A DNA stretch of 64,000 nt. It comes from Lachnospiraceae bacterium. Lineage in GTDB: Bacteria; Bacillota; Clostridia; Lachnospirales; Lachnospiraceae. Below, piece after piece: positions 23,962 to 33,381 of the stretch. A program made the position numbers and the translations under genes. How positions within the stretch are numbered: position 1 is the stretch's first letter; the number at the start of each line of letters is the position of its first letter. Location: assembly GCA_017449075.1 (NCBI GenBank), contig JAFSKG010000036.1:1-64000 (forward strand), given 5' to 3'. Under the pieces are notes generated by a model that ran no database searches, was not told where the DNA came from, and saw nothing but the letters and a program-made list of their open reading frames with translations.

Positions 23962-26418
23962 ATGGAAATTATTAATTTAAAAAATGAAGAGACTGAAAAT
24001 TTGTCGCCTATGATGAGGCAGTATTTAGATACTGCTGAAAGATATAATGATTGCATTATATTTTTTAGGGTCGGAGATTTTTATGAAACTTTTTTTGAAC
24101 AGGCTAAGCTAGTAAGTAAATCTTTGAACTTGGTTTTGACTGGTAAAGACTGCGGCATGAAAGAAAAAGCCCCTATGTGTGGTGTACCATACCATGCAGT
24201 AGATGTCTACATGTCAAAACTAGTAAAATTAGGATACAAAGTTGCTATTGCAGAGCAGGTAGAAGATCCTAAACTTGCTAAAGGACTTGTAAAAAGAGAA
24301 GTGACAAAAATTATCACTCCTGGCACAGTTTTGGCACAGGAATATCTTGAAGACAAAGTAAATAGTTTTATATTATCGATTTACTATGCTGATGGAAGAT
24401 TTGGAGTGGCAATTTTTGATTTTTCTACTGGCGACTTTATGATTAGCAATATAAATGATGGAAAAACACTGTATGATTTGTTTGCACGCTTTGAACCAAA
24501 AGAGTTACTCGTCAATAGTAATATTTCTAATTCTAATTTTAACGTGTCAGAAATTAAAGACAAGTATGAAATAGCAGTTACTGTGATAAATGATAATGTT
24601 TTTGATTTAAATAATTTTAAAAATAAAGAGTATAGTTTATTGGATAAATTGCTTAAAAATATAAGTAACTATGATGATATAAAAGATAGTAATGCGATAT
24701 ATTCAAGCATAGCAGCTTATTATTATGTAAGAGAAAATCAAAAAAATGAGCTTTCTCATCTTGAAAAAATCGAGTATATAAATGATAAGTCATATATGTA
24801 TTTAGATTCTGCAACTATTAAGAACTTGGAACTAACAGAGAGTATGCAGAATAAAGATAGAAAGGGCACGCTTCTTCATGTGCTTGATGAAACTAAAACT
24901 GCTATGGGTGGCAGGCTACTTAGGAGAGTAATTGAGGAACCACTTAAGGATAAAGACTTAATTATATATAGGCAAAATGCAGTAAAGAGTTTTTTAGAAA
25001 AGCAAGTTGATTTACATGAACTAAGAGAGTACTTAAGTGCGATATATGATCTTGAGAGAATAGTTGCACGTGTTGACATGAAGCATGCAAATGCGAAGGA
25101 TTTAATTGCATTTAAGAATTCAATATATGTGTTGCCATATTTAAAAGCCTTGCTTTGTACATTTAACTCAGATTTTGCGGAAGAAGTGGGAGAGAGATTT
25201 GATACTTTAAAAGATTTGTTTAAATTGGTTGATGAAAGTATAGTAGATGACCCGCCATACTTGATGCATGATGGAGGCATTATAAAAGATGGCTTCAATG
25301 CTGAGATTGATAAGTATAGAGAGAGTAAAACAAATGGCAAGCAATGGCTTATAGACTTAGAACAAAAAGAGAGAGAGAAGACAGGGATTAAAAACTTAAA
25401 AGTTAAGTATAGTAGACTTACTGGATATTTGTTTGAGATAACTAATGCTTATAAGGGGGAGATACCAGAATATTTCATAAGGAAACAAACACTTGCTAGT
25501 TCTGAAAGATATACAACTAAAGAACTGAATGACTTACAATCGATAATACTTAGTGCTGAAGATAGATTAGGTAATCTAGAATATGAAGTTTTTCAAGATG
25601 TAAGAGAGAAAATTGCTGCTGAGACACAGAGAATCAAGAATTCTGCATCTGACATAGCAATTATCGATGTGCTTAGTAACTTTGCTTATATTGCAAAAGA
25701 GAATAATTATACTTGCCCTTTGATAAATGAGAATGGTATAATAAAAATTGATGGTGGCAGACATCCTGTAATAGAAAAGCTAAATAGTGTAGATACTTTT
25801 ATATCAAACGATACAAGTTTAGATAATGAAAACTATATTGATATAATAACTGGCCCTAATATGGCAGGAAAGTCAACATATATGAGACAGGTTGCTCTAA
25901 TCGCACTTATGGCACATATTGGTTCATTTGTGCCTGCAAAAAGTGCAGATATATGTATTCTCGATAGGATTTTTACAAGAGTTGGTGCTAGTGATGATTT
26001 AACTCGTGGTAAATCTACATTCATGGTTGAAATGAGTGAAGTAGCTAATATAGTAAATAATGCCACAGAGCATTCTCTTATAATTTTAGATGAGATTGGC
26101 AGAGGTACAAGTACTTATGATGGATTATCTATAGCCTGGTCTGTAATAGAGTATTTAAGTAATGAAATAAAGGCAAAGACACTTTTTGCCACACATTATC
26201 ATGAACTTACTGAGCTTGAAGGAAAAGTTAAAGGAGTAAATAATTTTAATATAGCTGTATTAGAAAATAATGATGAGATTAAGTTTCTAAGAAAAATTGT
26301 AAGAGGTTCGGCTAAAAAGAGTTATGGTATAGCAGTAGCAAAATTAGCTGGCTTGCCAGATGAAATTACTGAGCAGGCAAAAATTCATTTAAATAATCTA
26401 ATTAAAAAATCGGAGTAA
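23962..26418 (+). CDS. mutS: DNA mismatch repair protein MutS
   Basis: The 818-residue mismatch-recognition ATPase has the Phe-x-Glu mismatch-binding motif at FFRVGDFYETFF in the N-terminal domain and the helical clamp. It has Walker A GPNMAGKST (about 631-639), Walker B ILDEIGRGTST and the FATHYHEL signature. The length is slightly under the 850-900 of many homologues. ATG 23962 has no Shine-Dalgarno but fits the family N-terminus (SPMMRQYL about 15 residues in). mutL lies 24 kb away in this genome rather than next to mutS. Confidence 0.98.
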   Translation: MEIINLKNEETENLSPMMRQYLDTAERYNDCIIFFRVGDFYETFFEQAKLVSKSLNLVLTGKDCGMKEKAPMCGVPYHAVDVYMSKLVKLGYKVAIAEQVEDPKLAKGLVKREVTKIITPGTVLAQEYLEDKVNSFILSIYYADGRFGVAIFDFSTGDFMISNINDGKTLYDLFARFEPKELLVNSNISNSNFNVSEIKDKYEIAVTVINDNVFDLNNFKNKEYSLLDKLLKNISNYDDIKDSNAIYSSIAAYYYVRENQKNELSHLEKIEYINDKSYMYLDSATIKNLELTESMQNKDRKGTLLHVLDETKTAMGGRLLRRVIEEPLKDKDLIIYRQNAVKSFLEKQVDLHELREYLSAIYDLERIVARVDMKHANAKDLIAFKNSIYVLPYLKALLCTFNSDFAEEVGERFDTLKDLFKLVDESIVDDPPYLMHDGGIIKDGFNAEIDKYRESKTNGKQWLIDLEQKEREKTGIKNLKVKYSRLTGYLFEITNAYKGEIPEYFIRKQTLASSERYTTKELNDLQSIILSAEDRLGNLEYEVFQDVREKIAAETQRIKNSASDIAIIDVLSNFAYIAKENNYTCPLINENGIIKIDGGRHPVIEKLNSVDTFISNDTSLDNENYIDIITGPNMAGKSTYMRQVALIALMAHIGSFVPAKSADICILDRIFTRVGASDDLTRGKSTFMVEMSEVANIVNNATEHSLIILDEIGRGTSTYDGLSIAWSVIEYLSNEIKAKTLFATHYHELTELEGKVKGVNNFNIAVLENNDEIKFLRKIVRGSAKKSYGIAVAKLAGLPDEITEQAKIHLNNLIKKSE

Positions 26419-26420
26419 AT

Positions 26421-27503
26421 ATGAAGAAGTTTATATCATTAGTTTTGGTTTTATTAATGGGATTGAGTACTGTATCGTGCAAGATTCCAGAAGGAAGAAA
26501 AAAGAATTATGGGGTAGAGGAAAAACCTTTCCAATTTGCTTTTGATGCATTTGATACACAATGTTCAATTAGTTTTTATGGAGTCCAAGATGAAACTACA
26601 GCATCGCAATATTTCTATGCTATGAAAAATCTTGTGGAGAGATATGAGGAAGTTTTTTCTAAAACAAATGAAAATAGTGAGATTTATGAGATTAACCATC
26701 GAACTAGTGATTCTGTAATGATTTGTGATGAAGTGGCATCTATATTTGAAATCGCAAGCAGCTTGTACGAGTGGTCCGGAAAGAAATTTGATATAAGTTT
26801 AGGCACACTCATTGATTTGTGGGATGTTAAAAATAGGAAGACAGTACCTACGCTTGCTGAGATTAATGAGGCTAGAAAGCATACTGGTAATTTCAACTAT
26901 ACAATAGAAAGAAATGTAAACGAGGATGAATTTACAAGGCATAGAATTACTTTTACTGGTGACAAACTTACTCAATATGATTTTGGAGCCCTTGTAAAGG
27001 GTTATTGCTGTGATGCATTAAAAGAAATGTTGGCTGAAAATGAAAATATTAAAGCCTGCATAGTAAATCTTGGTGGCAATGTACTTTGTACTGGTGAAGT
27101 TGACGGAAGAGCTGATAGTGCATTTAGAGTGGGTGTCTTCAAACCATTTTCTGGAAATGATATTATTGACACTATTGAAGTAAAGAATAGAAACGTAATA
27201 ACAAGTGGTAATTATCAAAGATATTTCAAAGTTGAAGGAGATGATAGAGTATACCATCACATTATAGATCCTACTACAGGTTACCCAACTAATAATGGAA
27301 TTGATTCTGTAACTATTGTATCTGAGAATGGCCTTTTAGGAGATTATTTATCTACAGCATGTATGCTTCTTGGAGAGGAAAAGTCTAAGGATTTGATTGA
27401 CTTCGCATCAAAATCATTTAACGATAAAAACATTCAAGCAACTTTTGTTTATTCAGATGGAAGAGTTACAAAGTATCCGCTTAAAGTTAATTTAAAGAAA
27501 TAA
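26421..27503 (+). CDS. apbE: FAD:protein FMN transferase ApbE, lipoprotein
   Basis: The 360-residue enzyme attaches FMN covalently to threonine in target proteins, above all RnfG/RnfD and NqrB/C. The signal peptide ends in the lipobox STVSC (Cys20), so it is tethered outside the membrane. The FAD-binding and metal residues lie in FDISLGTLIDLW, DFGALVKGY, VNLGGNV and HHIIDPTTGYP. The start has GGAG nearby. The rnf operon with two visible FMN-acceptor motifs begins about 2.3 kb downstream, so this is very likely the maturase of that complex. Confidence 0.94.
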   Translation: MKKFISLVLVLLMGLSTVSCKIPEGRKKNYGVEEKPFQFAFDAFDTQCSISFYGVQDETTASQYFYAMKNLVERYEEVFSKTNENSEIYEINHRTSDSVMICDEVASIFEIASSLYEWSGKKFDISLGTLIDLWDVKNRKTVPTLAEINEARKHTGNFNYTIERNVNEDEFTRHRITFTGDKLTQYDFGALVKGYCCDALKEMLAENENIKACIVNLGGNVLCTGEVDGRADSAFRVGVFKPFSGNDIIDTIEVKNRNVITSGNYQRYFKVEGDDRVYHHIIDPTTGYPTNNGIDSVTIVSENGLLGDYLSTACMLLGEEKSKDLIDFASKSFNDKNIQATFVYSDGRVTKYPLKVNLKK

Positions 27504-27504
27504 T

Positions 27505-28167
27505 ATGAGATTGATATTCGCGACTAATAATAAACATAAAATGAATGAAATTATTGATATCCTTGGTGAAAAATACAAGGATATTATTTTTATGATGTCT
27601 GATTTGGGGATTAATATTAACCCAGATGAGACCGGAAATACTTTCTTAGAAAATGCAAATATCAAAACCCAGGCTCTATATGAAGTGATGAAAGAAAAGA
27701 AATTACTTAAAGATGGAGATTATATAATTGCCGATGATACTGGTCTATGTATTGATTACCTAGATGGCGCACCAGGGATATATTCTGCAAGATTTCTTGG
27801 AGAGAATACCAATCAAAGCGATAAGAACAACAAGATATTAGAACTTATGAAAGATGTTGCAGATATTGATAGAAAAGCTTATTTTATAACGATTTTGTCG
27901 GTTTTAGAAGTTATAGATGCAGCCTCTTATGGAATTAAAAATCATAGTTTTGAAGGTAAAATTGACGGATATATCGCCAAAAGTATCGAAAAAACTGATG
28001 GATTTGGCTATGATCCTATATTTGCTGTCGGAGATACTAGTGATATAGAAAAAGGTAAAGTTAAGACATATTCAAATCTAGGAATTAATGTAAAGAATAA
28101 GATAAGTCATAGGGCTAGAGCATTGCATAAATTCGTGCTTTATCTTGAAAAAAAGCACAATATATAG
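27505..28167 (+). CDS. rdgB: XTP/dITP diphosphatase (RdgB/HAM1)
   Basis: The 220-residue house-cleaning NTP pyrophosphatase removes dITP, XTP and other deaminated purine nucleotides. Motifs: FATNNKHKMNEI at the N-terminus, ADDTGLCIDYLDGAPGIYSARF, GFGYDPIF and the C-terminal SHRARAL. It is 1 bp after apbE. Its last bases hold the promoter of nrdR. It ends the packed array that begins at 13605. Confidence 0.95.
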   Translation: MRLIFATNNKHKMNEIIDILGEKYKDIIFMMSDLGININPDETGNTFLENANIKTQALYEVMKEKKLLKDGDYIIADDTGLCIDYLDGAPGIYSARFLGENTNQSDKNNKILELMKDVADIDRKAYFITILSVLEVIDAASYGIKNHSFEGKIDGYIAKSIEKTDGFGYDPIFAVGDTSDIEKGKVKTYSNLGINVKNKISHRARALHKFVLYLEKKHNI

Positions 28168-28173
28168 TAAAAT
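28145..28173 (+). promoter_or_regulatory. Promoter of nrdR
   Basis: TTGAAA (28145-28150), 17-bp spacer, TAAAAT (28168-28173). It overlaps the end of rdgB. The start is expected near 28180, 28 nt before the ATG. No NrdR box was recognised. Confidence 0.7.
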
Positions 28174-28207
28174 ATTACTTTAATATGCAACTAGGAGGAT
28201 CATCACT

Positions 28208-28669
28208 ATGATGTGCCCATTTTGCAAAGCACCGGACACAAAGGTTATAGATTCCAGGAGAAATGAAGACTATTCTATAAGGCGAAGAAGAGAGTGCATA
28301 AAATGTAAAAAAAGGTTTACTACATATGAGAAGATTGAGACATCTCCTATTTTAGTTGTCAAAAAAGATTCTACAAGAGAACCATTCAGCAAGGAAAAAT
28401 TGAGAAAAGGTGTATTGTATTCTTGCATAAAAAGGCCAATTTCATCAAAAATTATAGATAAATTGGTTGATGAAGTTGAGAAGGAAATATCTTTAAGGGA
28501 TGAGCCAGAGATTAAGAGTATAGAGATAGGCGAACTTGTATTGAAGAAACTTAAAAAGATAGATGATATTGCTTATATCAGATTTGCTTCTGTATATAGG
28601 GAATTTAAGGAAGTTGAAAGTTTTAATGCAGAAGTAGAGAAAATTAAACCAAGCAAAAAGAAGAAGTAG
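28208..28669 (+). CDS. nrdR: Transcriptional repressor NrdR
   Basis: The 153-residue regulator of ribonucleotide reductase genes has a zinc ribbon with Cys3/Cys6 and Cys30/Cys33 and the RRRRECIKC segment, followed by an ATP-cone domain (about 49-139) that senses ATP and dATP. AGGAGG lies 9 nt before ATG 28208. Its target nrd genes are not in the window. It has its own promoter inside the end of rdgB and is followed after 3 bp by the shikimate-kinase-like gene. Confidence 0.97.
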   Translation: MMCPFCKAPDTKVIDSRRNEDYSIRRRRECIKCKKRFTTYEKIETSPILVVKKDSTREPFSKEKLRKGVLYSCIKRPISSKIIDKLVDEVEKEISLRDEPEIKSIEIGELVLKKLKKIDDIAYIRFASVYREFKEVESFNAEVEKIKPSKKKK

Positions 28670-28672
28670 ATT

Positions 28673-29212
28673 ATGGAAACAATATATTTAGCAGGATACC
28701 ATGGCGTTGGAAAATCGATGGTTGGAAAACTTATCGCTTCTAGAAAAGAATTGAAATTTATTGACACTGATTTGTTTATTGAGAAAAAAGAAAATAAGAG
28801 TATAGAAGATATTGTAAATTTAAAAGGAATAGATTACTACAATAGTTTAGGAAAGTATATTTTAAAGAATAGCATAGAGCAGGGGATGATAGTTTCTATA
28901 TCTTCAGATATACCAAGAGATGAAGAAAATAGAAAATTGATTAAGACAAGCGGTAGAGTAATATATCTGAGGGCTAAGTCTGAAACTATATGTGAGAATC
29001 TGAAGACAGATTATGTGCTGAGACCAGAGCTAAAGAATAATTTTTCGGTTTTTACTGTAGAAAAAAAGATAGATGAGATGAAACCATATTATGAGGAATT
29101 GGCAAATTATATTATTGATATAGATAATAAAAAAATTAGTACTGTATTTAGAGAAGCGCTTGCAATTTACAATTATGCTAATAAAGTAAAATGTCATATA
29201 TTTATTAAATAA
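28673..29212 (+). CDS. Degenerate shikimate-kinase-like P-loop protein
   Basis: The 179-residue protein has the AroK-type P-loop GYHGVGKS (8-15), [19 protein letters not shown] (Asp31/Asp33) and a lid-like region with LRPELK. Residues that bind shikimate are gone. The FR-x-x-E helix reads [10 protein letters not shown], and the glycine triplet expected near 78-80 is SDI. It may be a kinase for another substrate or a decayed shikimate kinase. The location beside efp is where Firmicutes often carry aroK. No strong Shine-Dalgarno precedes it. Confidence 0.65.
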   Translation: METIYLAGYHGVGKSMVGKLIASRKELKFIDTDLFIEKKENKSIEDIVNLKGIDYYNSLGKYILKNSIEQGMIVSISSDIPRDEENRKLIKTSGRVIYLRAKSETICENLKTDYVLRPELKNNFSVFTVEKKIDEMKPYYEELANYIIDIDNKKISTVFREALAIYNYANKVKCHIFIK

Positions 29213-29238
29213 TTTATACAATTTATGAGGAGGATCTA

Positions 29239-29793
29239 ATGATATCAGCAGGTGAATTTAAAAATGGTTTGACACTTGAAATTGAAGGACAAGTATGTCA
29301 GATTATGGAATTTCAACACGTAAAACCAGGAAAAGGTGCGGCTTTTGTAAGAACTAAACTTCGCGACATTATAAATGGAGGAGTCATTGAAAAAACTTTT
29401 AGACCTACTGAAAAGTTTAATCAAGCAGTAATTGATAGAGTTGATATGCAATTTCTCTATAATGATGGCATGTACAACTTTATGAATAATAGTAATTATG
29501 AACAGATTGCTCTTTCACCAGAACAAGTTGGTGATGTTATGAAGTTTGTTAAAGAAAACGAGACTTGTAAAGTTATGTTTTATAACGGCAAGGTATTTAG
29601 CGTTGAGCCACCACTTAAAGTAACTCTTGAAGTTACAGACACTGAACCAGGAATTAAAGGTGATACACAGACAGGTGCCATGAAACCTGCAACTGTAGAG
29701 ACCGGCGCAACAGTGATGGTGCCACTATTTATCGACAAGGGAGAAAAAATTATCGTTTCTACTGAAACCGGTAAATATGAATCAAGAGCATAA
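29239..29793 (+). CDS. efp: Elongation factor P
   Basis: The 184-residue tRNA-shaped factor relieves ribosome stalling at polyproline. It has three beta-barrel domains: the KOW-like N-domain with [14 protein letters not shown], where Lys32 is the tip residue modified in many bacteria, a middle OB domain, and a C-terminal OB domain ending [16 protein letters not shown] lies about 6 nt before the ATG. No modification-enzyme gene (EpmA, EarP or YmfI type) is recognised in the window. Its stop codon lies inside the terminator stem. Confidence 0.98.
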   Translation: MISAGEFKNGLTLEIEGQVCQIMEFQHVKPGKGAAFVRTKLRDIINGGVIEKTFRPTEKFNQAVIDRVDMQFLYNDGMYNFMNNSNYEQIALSPEQVGDVMKFVKENETCKVMFYNGKVFSVEPPLKVTLEVTDTEPGIKGDTQTGAMKPATVETGATVMVPLFIDKGEKIIVSTETGKYESRA

Positions 29794-29813
29794 CTAAATT
29801 GTTATGCTTTTTT
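29787..29813 (+). terminator. Intrinsic terminator overlapping the efp stop codon
   Basis: AGCATAAC pairs with GTTATGCT across a 6-nt loop, followed by a T run. The efp TAA is inside the left arm. rnfC starts 17 nt after the T run with no room for a separate promoter. Confidence 0.75.
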
Positions 29814-29830
29814 ATTTGAAAGGAGTATCT

Positions 29831-31159
29831 ATGTATACATTTAAGCATGGTGTTCATCCTGATGAGTGTAAAGAACTTGCTAAAGATAAACCGATTAGAG
29901 TTGTATCAGCAGGTAAAACCTTAGTATTTCCTATGCAGCAACACATAGGGGCAAAGGCTAAGCCTTGTGTTAAAGTCGGGGACAATGTGTTGATGGGCCA
30001 AATAATTGGTGAGGCTGATGGAATTATATCTGCAAATGTATTATCGTCTGTATCTGGTAAAGTTACAGCAATAGAAGAAAGACTTGTAGTAGGCGGTCAA
30101 AAAGTTGAGAGTATAGTTATCGAAAATGATGAAAAGTATGATGCTATAAAAGGATTTGGTGTTGAGAGAGATTTTAATTCATTATCAAATGAAGAGATAA
30201 TAAGGATAGTTAAGGATGCCGGTATAGTAGGTCTTGGAGGTGCGAGTTTCCCTACTCATGTAAAATTGAGCCCTAAAGACCCTAATAAAATTGATTATAT
30301 ACTTGTGAATGGTGCTGAATGTGAACCATACCTTACATCAGACTACAGATTGATGATTGAAGAAACTGAAACATTAGTTAAAGGTCTTCAGTGTATGCTA
30401 AAGCTTTTTCCAAGAGCAAAAGGAGTTATCTGCGTTGAAGATAATAAGAGAGATGCTTATGACAAGATAACAAAAGCTTGTAGTAGTATATCAAATATTG
30501 AAACTGCACTTATGAAAACGAAGTATCCTCAAGGTGGTGAGCGTCAGTTGATATTTGCTATTACAGGAAGAAAAATAAATGTATCAGTTTTGCCTGCAGA
30601 TGCAGGATGCCTAGTAGACAATGTTGATACTGTAGTTTCTATCGGAAATGCTGTTTGCAAATCTACGCCACTTCTTAGAAGAATCATAACACTCTCTGGT
30701 GATGCATATAATGAGACAGCTAATCTTAATGTAAGATTTGGAATTAGCTACAAAGAAATTGTAGACTTTGCTGGTGGATTTAAAGTTAATCCAGAAAAGA
30801 TGGTTAGCGGTGGTCCTATGATGGGATTACCAATATTTAGTCTTGACATGCCTGTATCAAAAAATAGTTCAGCACTACTTGCTTTCACTAAAGACCCACT
30901 TTCAAATCAAAATGAAACAAATTGTATAAATTGTGGTAGGTGCGTAAGTGCTTGTCCTATAAATCTTGTGCCTACAAGGATGCTTAAAGCTGCTAAGACA
31001 GGAAATTTTGAGGAGTATATAAAACTAAATGGCACAGAGTGTATAACATGTGGCAGCTGTAGTTTTGTATGTCCGGCAAAAAAACCTTTGACACCATATT
31101 TTAGTTATATGAAATTTGCAGTGCGTGGTTACTTAAATAGTAAAAAGGAGGCAAAATAA
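29831..31159 (+). CDS. rnfC: Electron transport complex subunit RnfC
   Basis: The 442-residue peripheral subunit transfers electrons from or to NADH and is usually thought to carry FMN and two 4Fe-4S clusters. It shows FKHGVHPDECK at the N-terminus, the NADH/FMN-binding GLGGASFPTHVKL, and two cluster motifs near the C-terminus (CINCGRCVSACP and CITCGSCSFVCP). AAAGGAG 5 nt before ATG 29831 decides the start over an upstream in-frame ATG at 29804, which lies in the terminator arm. It is first of six rnf genes in the clostridial order C-D-G-E-A-B. Confidence 0.97.
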   Translation: MYTFKHGVHPDECKELAKDKPIRVVSAGKTLVFPMQQHIGAKAKPCVKVGDNVLMGQIIGEADGIISANVLSSVSGKVTAIEERLVVGGQKVESIVIENDEKYDAIKGFGVERDFNSLSNEEIIRIVKDAGIVGLGGASFPTHVKLSPKDPNKIDYILVNGAECEPYLTSDYRLMIEETETLVKGLQCMLKLFPRAKGVICVEDNKRDAYDKITKACSSISNIETALMKTKYPQGGERQLIFAITGRKINVSVLPADAGCLVDNVDTVVSIGNAVCKSTPLLRRIITLSGDAYNETANLNVRFGISYKEIVDFAGGFKVNPEKMVSGGPMMGLPIFSLDMPVSKNSSALLAFTKDPLSNQNETNCINCGRCVSACPINLVPTRMLKAAKTGNFEEYIKLNGTECITCGSCSFVCPAKKPLTPYFSYMKFAVRGYLNSKKEAK

Positions 31160-31161
31160 TA

Positions 31162-32103
31162 ATGGATTTAAAATTAAATGTTCAAAGCTCTCCTCATGTA
31201 AGAGATAGAATTAGTACTAGTGCTATTATGCTTGATGTAATCATAGCTCTAATCCCAGCAACAGTTTGGGGTATTTTGAGATTTGGTGTTCATGCTGCCA
31301 TAGTTGTTGCGGTAGCTGTAATTTCTGCAGTGTTAAGTGAAACGCTTTTTAATATAATTGTTAAAAAACCAAATACGATAGGAGACTTATCTTGTGTAGT
31401 TACAGGACTTATACTTGGTCTTAATATGCCACCGGAAGTTCCGTTTTTCGTTCCGGCAGTAGGGTCGTTTTTTGCAATTGTGATTGTTAAAATGCTTTTT
31501 GGCGGTCTAGGTCAAAACTTTATGAATCCAGCGCTCGCTGGTAGATGTTTTTGCATTATTTCATTTGCAGGATTTATGAATAACTTTACTTCAAGGATGT
31601 CAGTAGATGCATATACATCAGCTACGCCACTTATCATATTAAAGAGCGGAAATGAAGTAAATCTGTTTGACATGCTGTTTGGTTATATTCCTGGTACTAT
31701 AGGAGAGATTTCAGCAATATGTCTTTTGCTTGGTGCAATATATTTGGCAGTAAAGAAAATAATTGATCTAAGGATTCCTATACTTTATATTGTTAGTTTT
31801 GTTATATTCATAATGATATTTGGTCAAGGTAAATCTACAAATATTAATTACATATTAGGAGAGGTATTGGGAGGTGGACTTATATTTGGCGCCTTCTTTA
31901 TGGCAACTGATTATGCAACTTCACCTATTACTCCTCTTGGTAAAGTTCTGTATGGAATATTGCTTGGAGTACTTACTGGAATATTTAGATTATTTGGTAA
32001 ATCAGGTGAGAGTGTATCGTATGTAATCTTGATATCAAATTTACTTGTACCACTTATTGAGTCATTTACTATTCCTACAGCTTTTGGAAAGGAGGGCAAA
32101 TAA
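31162..32103 (+). CDS. rnfD: Electron transport complex subunit RnfD
   Basis: The 313-residue integral membrane subunit has about nine hydrophobic segments. The covalent FMN site is visible as DAYTSAT around residues 149-155, with Thr155 the expected acceptor for ApbE. The GGLGQNFMNPALAGRCF region is typical of the RnfD/NqrB family. AAAGGAGG precedes the start. It is 2 bp after rnfC, so co-translation is likely. Confidence 0.97.
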   Translation: MDLKLNVQSSPHVRDRISTSAIMLDVIIALIPATVWGILRFGVHAAIVVAVAVISAVLSETLFNIIVKKPNTIGDLSCVVTGLILGLNMPPEVPFFVPAVGSFFAIVIVKMLFGGLGQNFMNPALAGRCFCIISFAGFMNNFTSRMSVDAYTSATPLIILKSGNEVNLFDMLFGYIPGTIGEISAICLLLGAIYLAVKKIIDLRIPILYIVSFVIFIMIFGQGKSTNINYILGEVLGGGLIFGAFFMATDYATSPITPLGKVLYGILLGVLTGIFRLFGKSGESVSYVILISNLLVPLIESFTIPTAFGKEGK

Positions 32104-32104
32104 T

Positions 32105-32683
32105 ATGAAAATAGTTGGTATTATAAAAGATGCCCTCATGTTATTTATAATCACTTTAGTTTTGGTATTTGTATTGGCTTTGGCTAAAACTGGAACTCAG
32201 GAAGCTATTGATAAAGCAAACTTGGAAGCACAGAAAAAAGCTTTCAATGAAGTCTGCCCTGGCTTTAGCACTTCTGAAGATATCACATCAGATGTCATAG
32301 GTGCATCGGCTGGTTATGATGCTTCAATAAATGGTGAAGAACCAGTGCTAAGATGTAAGAACGCAGATGGAGAAATAATTGGATACATTGTTCAGTGTAC
32401 ATCAAAAGGATTTGGAGGGCCTCTCAACTTAATTGTTGGATTTGACAAAACTGGAAATATTACAGGAGTTAGATATGCAAATACTCCTTCTGAAACTCCT
32501 GGAATTGGAATGAAAACTACAGAGATGAGCTATTTAGATTCTTGGCTAAATCATAATCATAGTAATGTAAGTGAAGTAGATACAATTTCTGGAGCGACAG
32601 TTTCATCTACGGCATTTAAACAAGCTGTATCTTTTGCCTGCATGATGGCAGATAGAGCAGTAACTATGGATGGAGGTAATTAG
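32105..32683 (+). CDS. rnfG: Electron transport complex subunit RnfG
   Basis: The 192-residue protein has an N-terminal membrane anchor (about 10-27) and an extracytoplasmic FMN-binding domain. The flavinylation motif DTISGAT (159-165) places the FMN on Thr165, the target of ApbE. The GFGGPLNLIVGF and ETPGIGMK segments are family hallmarks. GGAGGG 8 nt upstream decides for ATG 32105; an in-frame start further upstream lies inside rnfD and has no ribosome site. Confidence 0.97.
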   Translation: MKIVGIIKDALMLFIITLVLVFVLALAKTGTQEAIDKANLEAQKKAFNEVCPGFSTSEDITSDVIGASAGYDASINGEEPVLRCKNADGEIIGYIVQCTSKGFGGPLNLIVGFDKTGNITGVRYANTPSETPGIGMKTTEMSYLDSWLNHNHSNVSEVDTISGATVSSTAFKQAVSFACMMADRAVTMDGGN

Positions 32684-32684
32684 T

Positions 32685-33380
32685 ATGGCAGACACAAAAG
32701 AGAAAAAATTAACATTTTTTGGATGCATATTTAATGGAATAATTCCAGAAAATCCTATATTGGTTTTGATGATTGGTATGTGCCCAACTTTAGCAGTTAC
32801 TACCAGTGTATCAAATGCTATTGGTATGGGGTTATCTACAACGGCCGTGTTAGTTGCTTCAAACGCATTAATATCTTTAGTAAGAGGAATAACTCCTGAT
32901 AGAGTTAGAATCCCAATTTACATAGTTATAGTTGCATCATTTGTTACACTTGTAGAATTTTTGATTAAAGCATATTTCCCAGCACTCTATGAATCACTTG
33001 GTATCTATATACCACTTATAGTTGTTAACTGCATTATATTTGGTAGAGCAGAAGCATTTGCTGGCAAGAACAATGTAATTAATTCTATCGGCGATGGAAT
33101 AGGTATGGGACTAGGATTTACTCTTGGTATTATCATCATTAGTGCGATAAGAGAATTAATTGGCTCTGGCTCTATCTATGGATTTACATTTGTGCCAGAG
33201 AATTATAGAGCGGCACTTTTTGTATTACCTCCAGGTGCATTCCTTGTACTTGCATTTTTAACTGCAATTCAAAATAAATTGAGATTACCAAGTGCAACAA
33301 ATAAAAAAGATGGTTGCAATAATGATTGTCTACATTGTACTTTACATAAAGGAACGACAAACGTAGAGGAGGGCAAGTAG
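32685..33380 (+). CDS. rnfE: Electron transport complex subunit RnfE with Cys-rich tail
   Basis: The 231-residue membrane subunit has about six helices. NPILVLMIGMCPTLAVT is typical of RnfE/NqrD, including the conserved membrane cysteine thought to help bind an intramembrane cluster shared with RnfA. The start is fixed by TGGAGGT about 7 nt before ATG 32685; an ATG at 32670 falls in that site. After the last helix comes a polar tail with GCNNDCLHCTLH (C-x3-C-x2-C plus His). Most RnfE proteins end soon after the last helix, so this tail is unusual. Confidence 0.95.
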   Translation: MADTKEKKLTFFGCIFNGIIPENPILVLMIGMCPTLAVTTSVSNAIGMGLSTTAVLVASNALISLVRGITPDRVRIPIYIVIVASFVTLVEFLIKAYFPALYESLGIYIPLIVVNCIIFGRAEAFAGKNNVINSIGDGIGMGLGFTLGIIIISAIRELIGSGSIYGFTFVPENYRAALFVLPPGAFLVLAFLTAIQNKLRLPSATNKKDGCNNDCLHCTLHKGTTNVEEGK

Positions 33381-33381
33381 T

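Noticed and set aside
29804..29830. ATG 29804 as the rnfC start
   Set aside because: It lies in the right arm of the terminator, has no Shine-Dalgarno, and adds nine residues not expected in RnfC.
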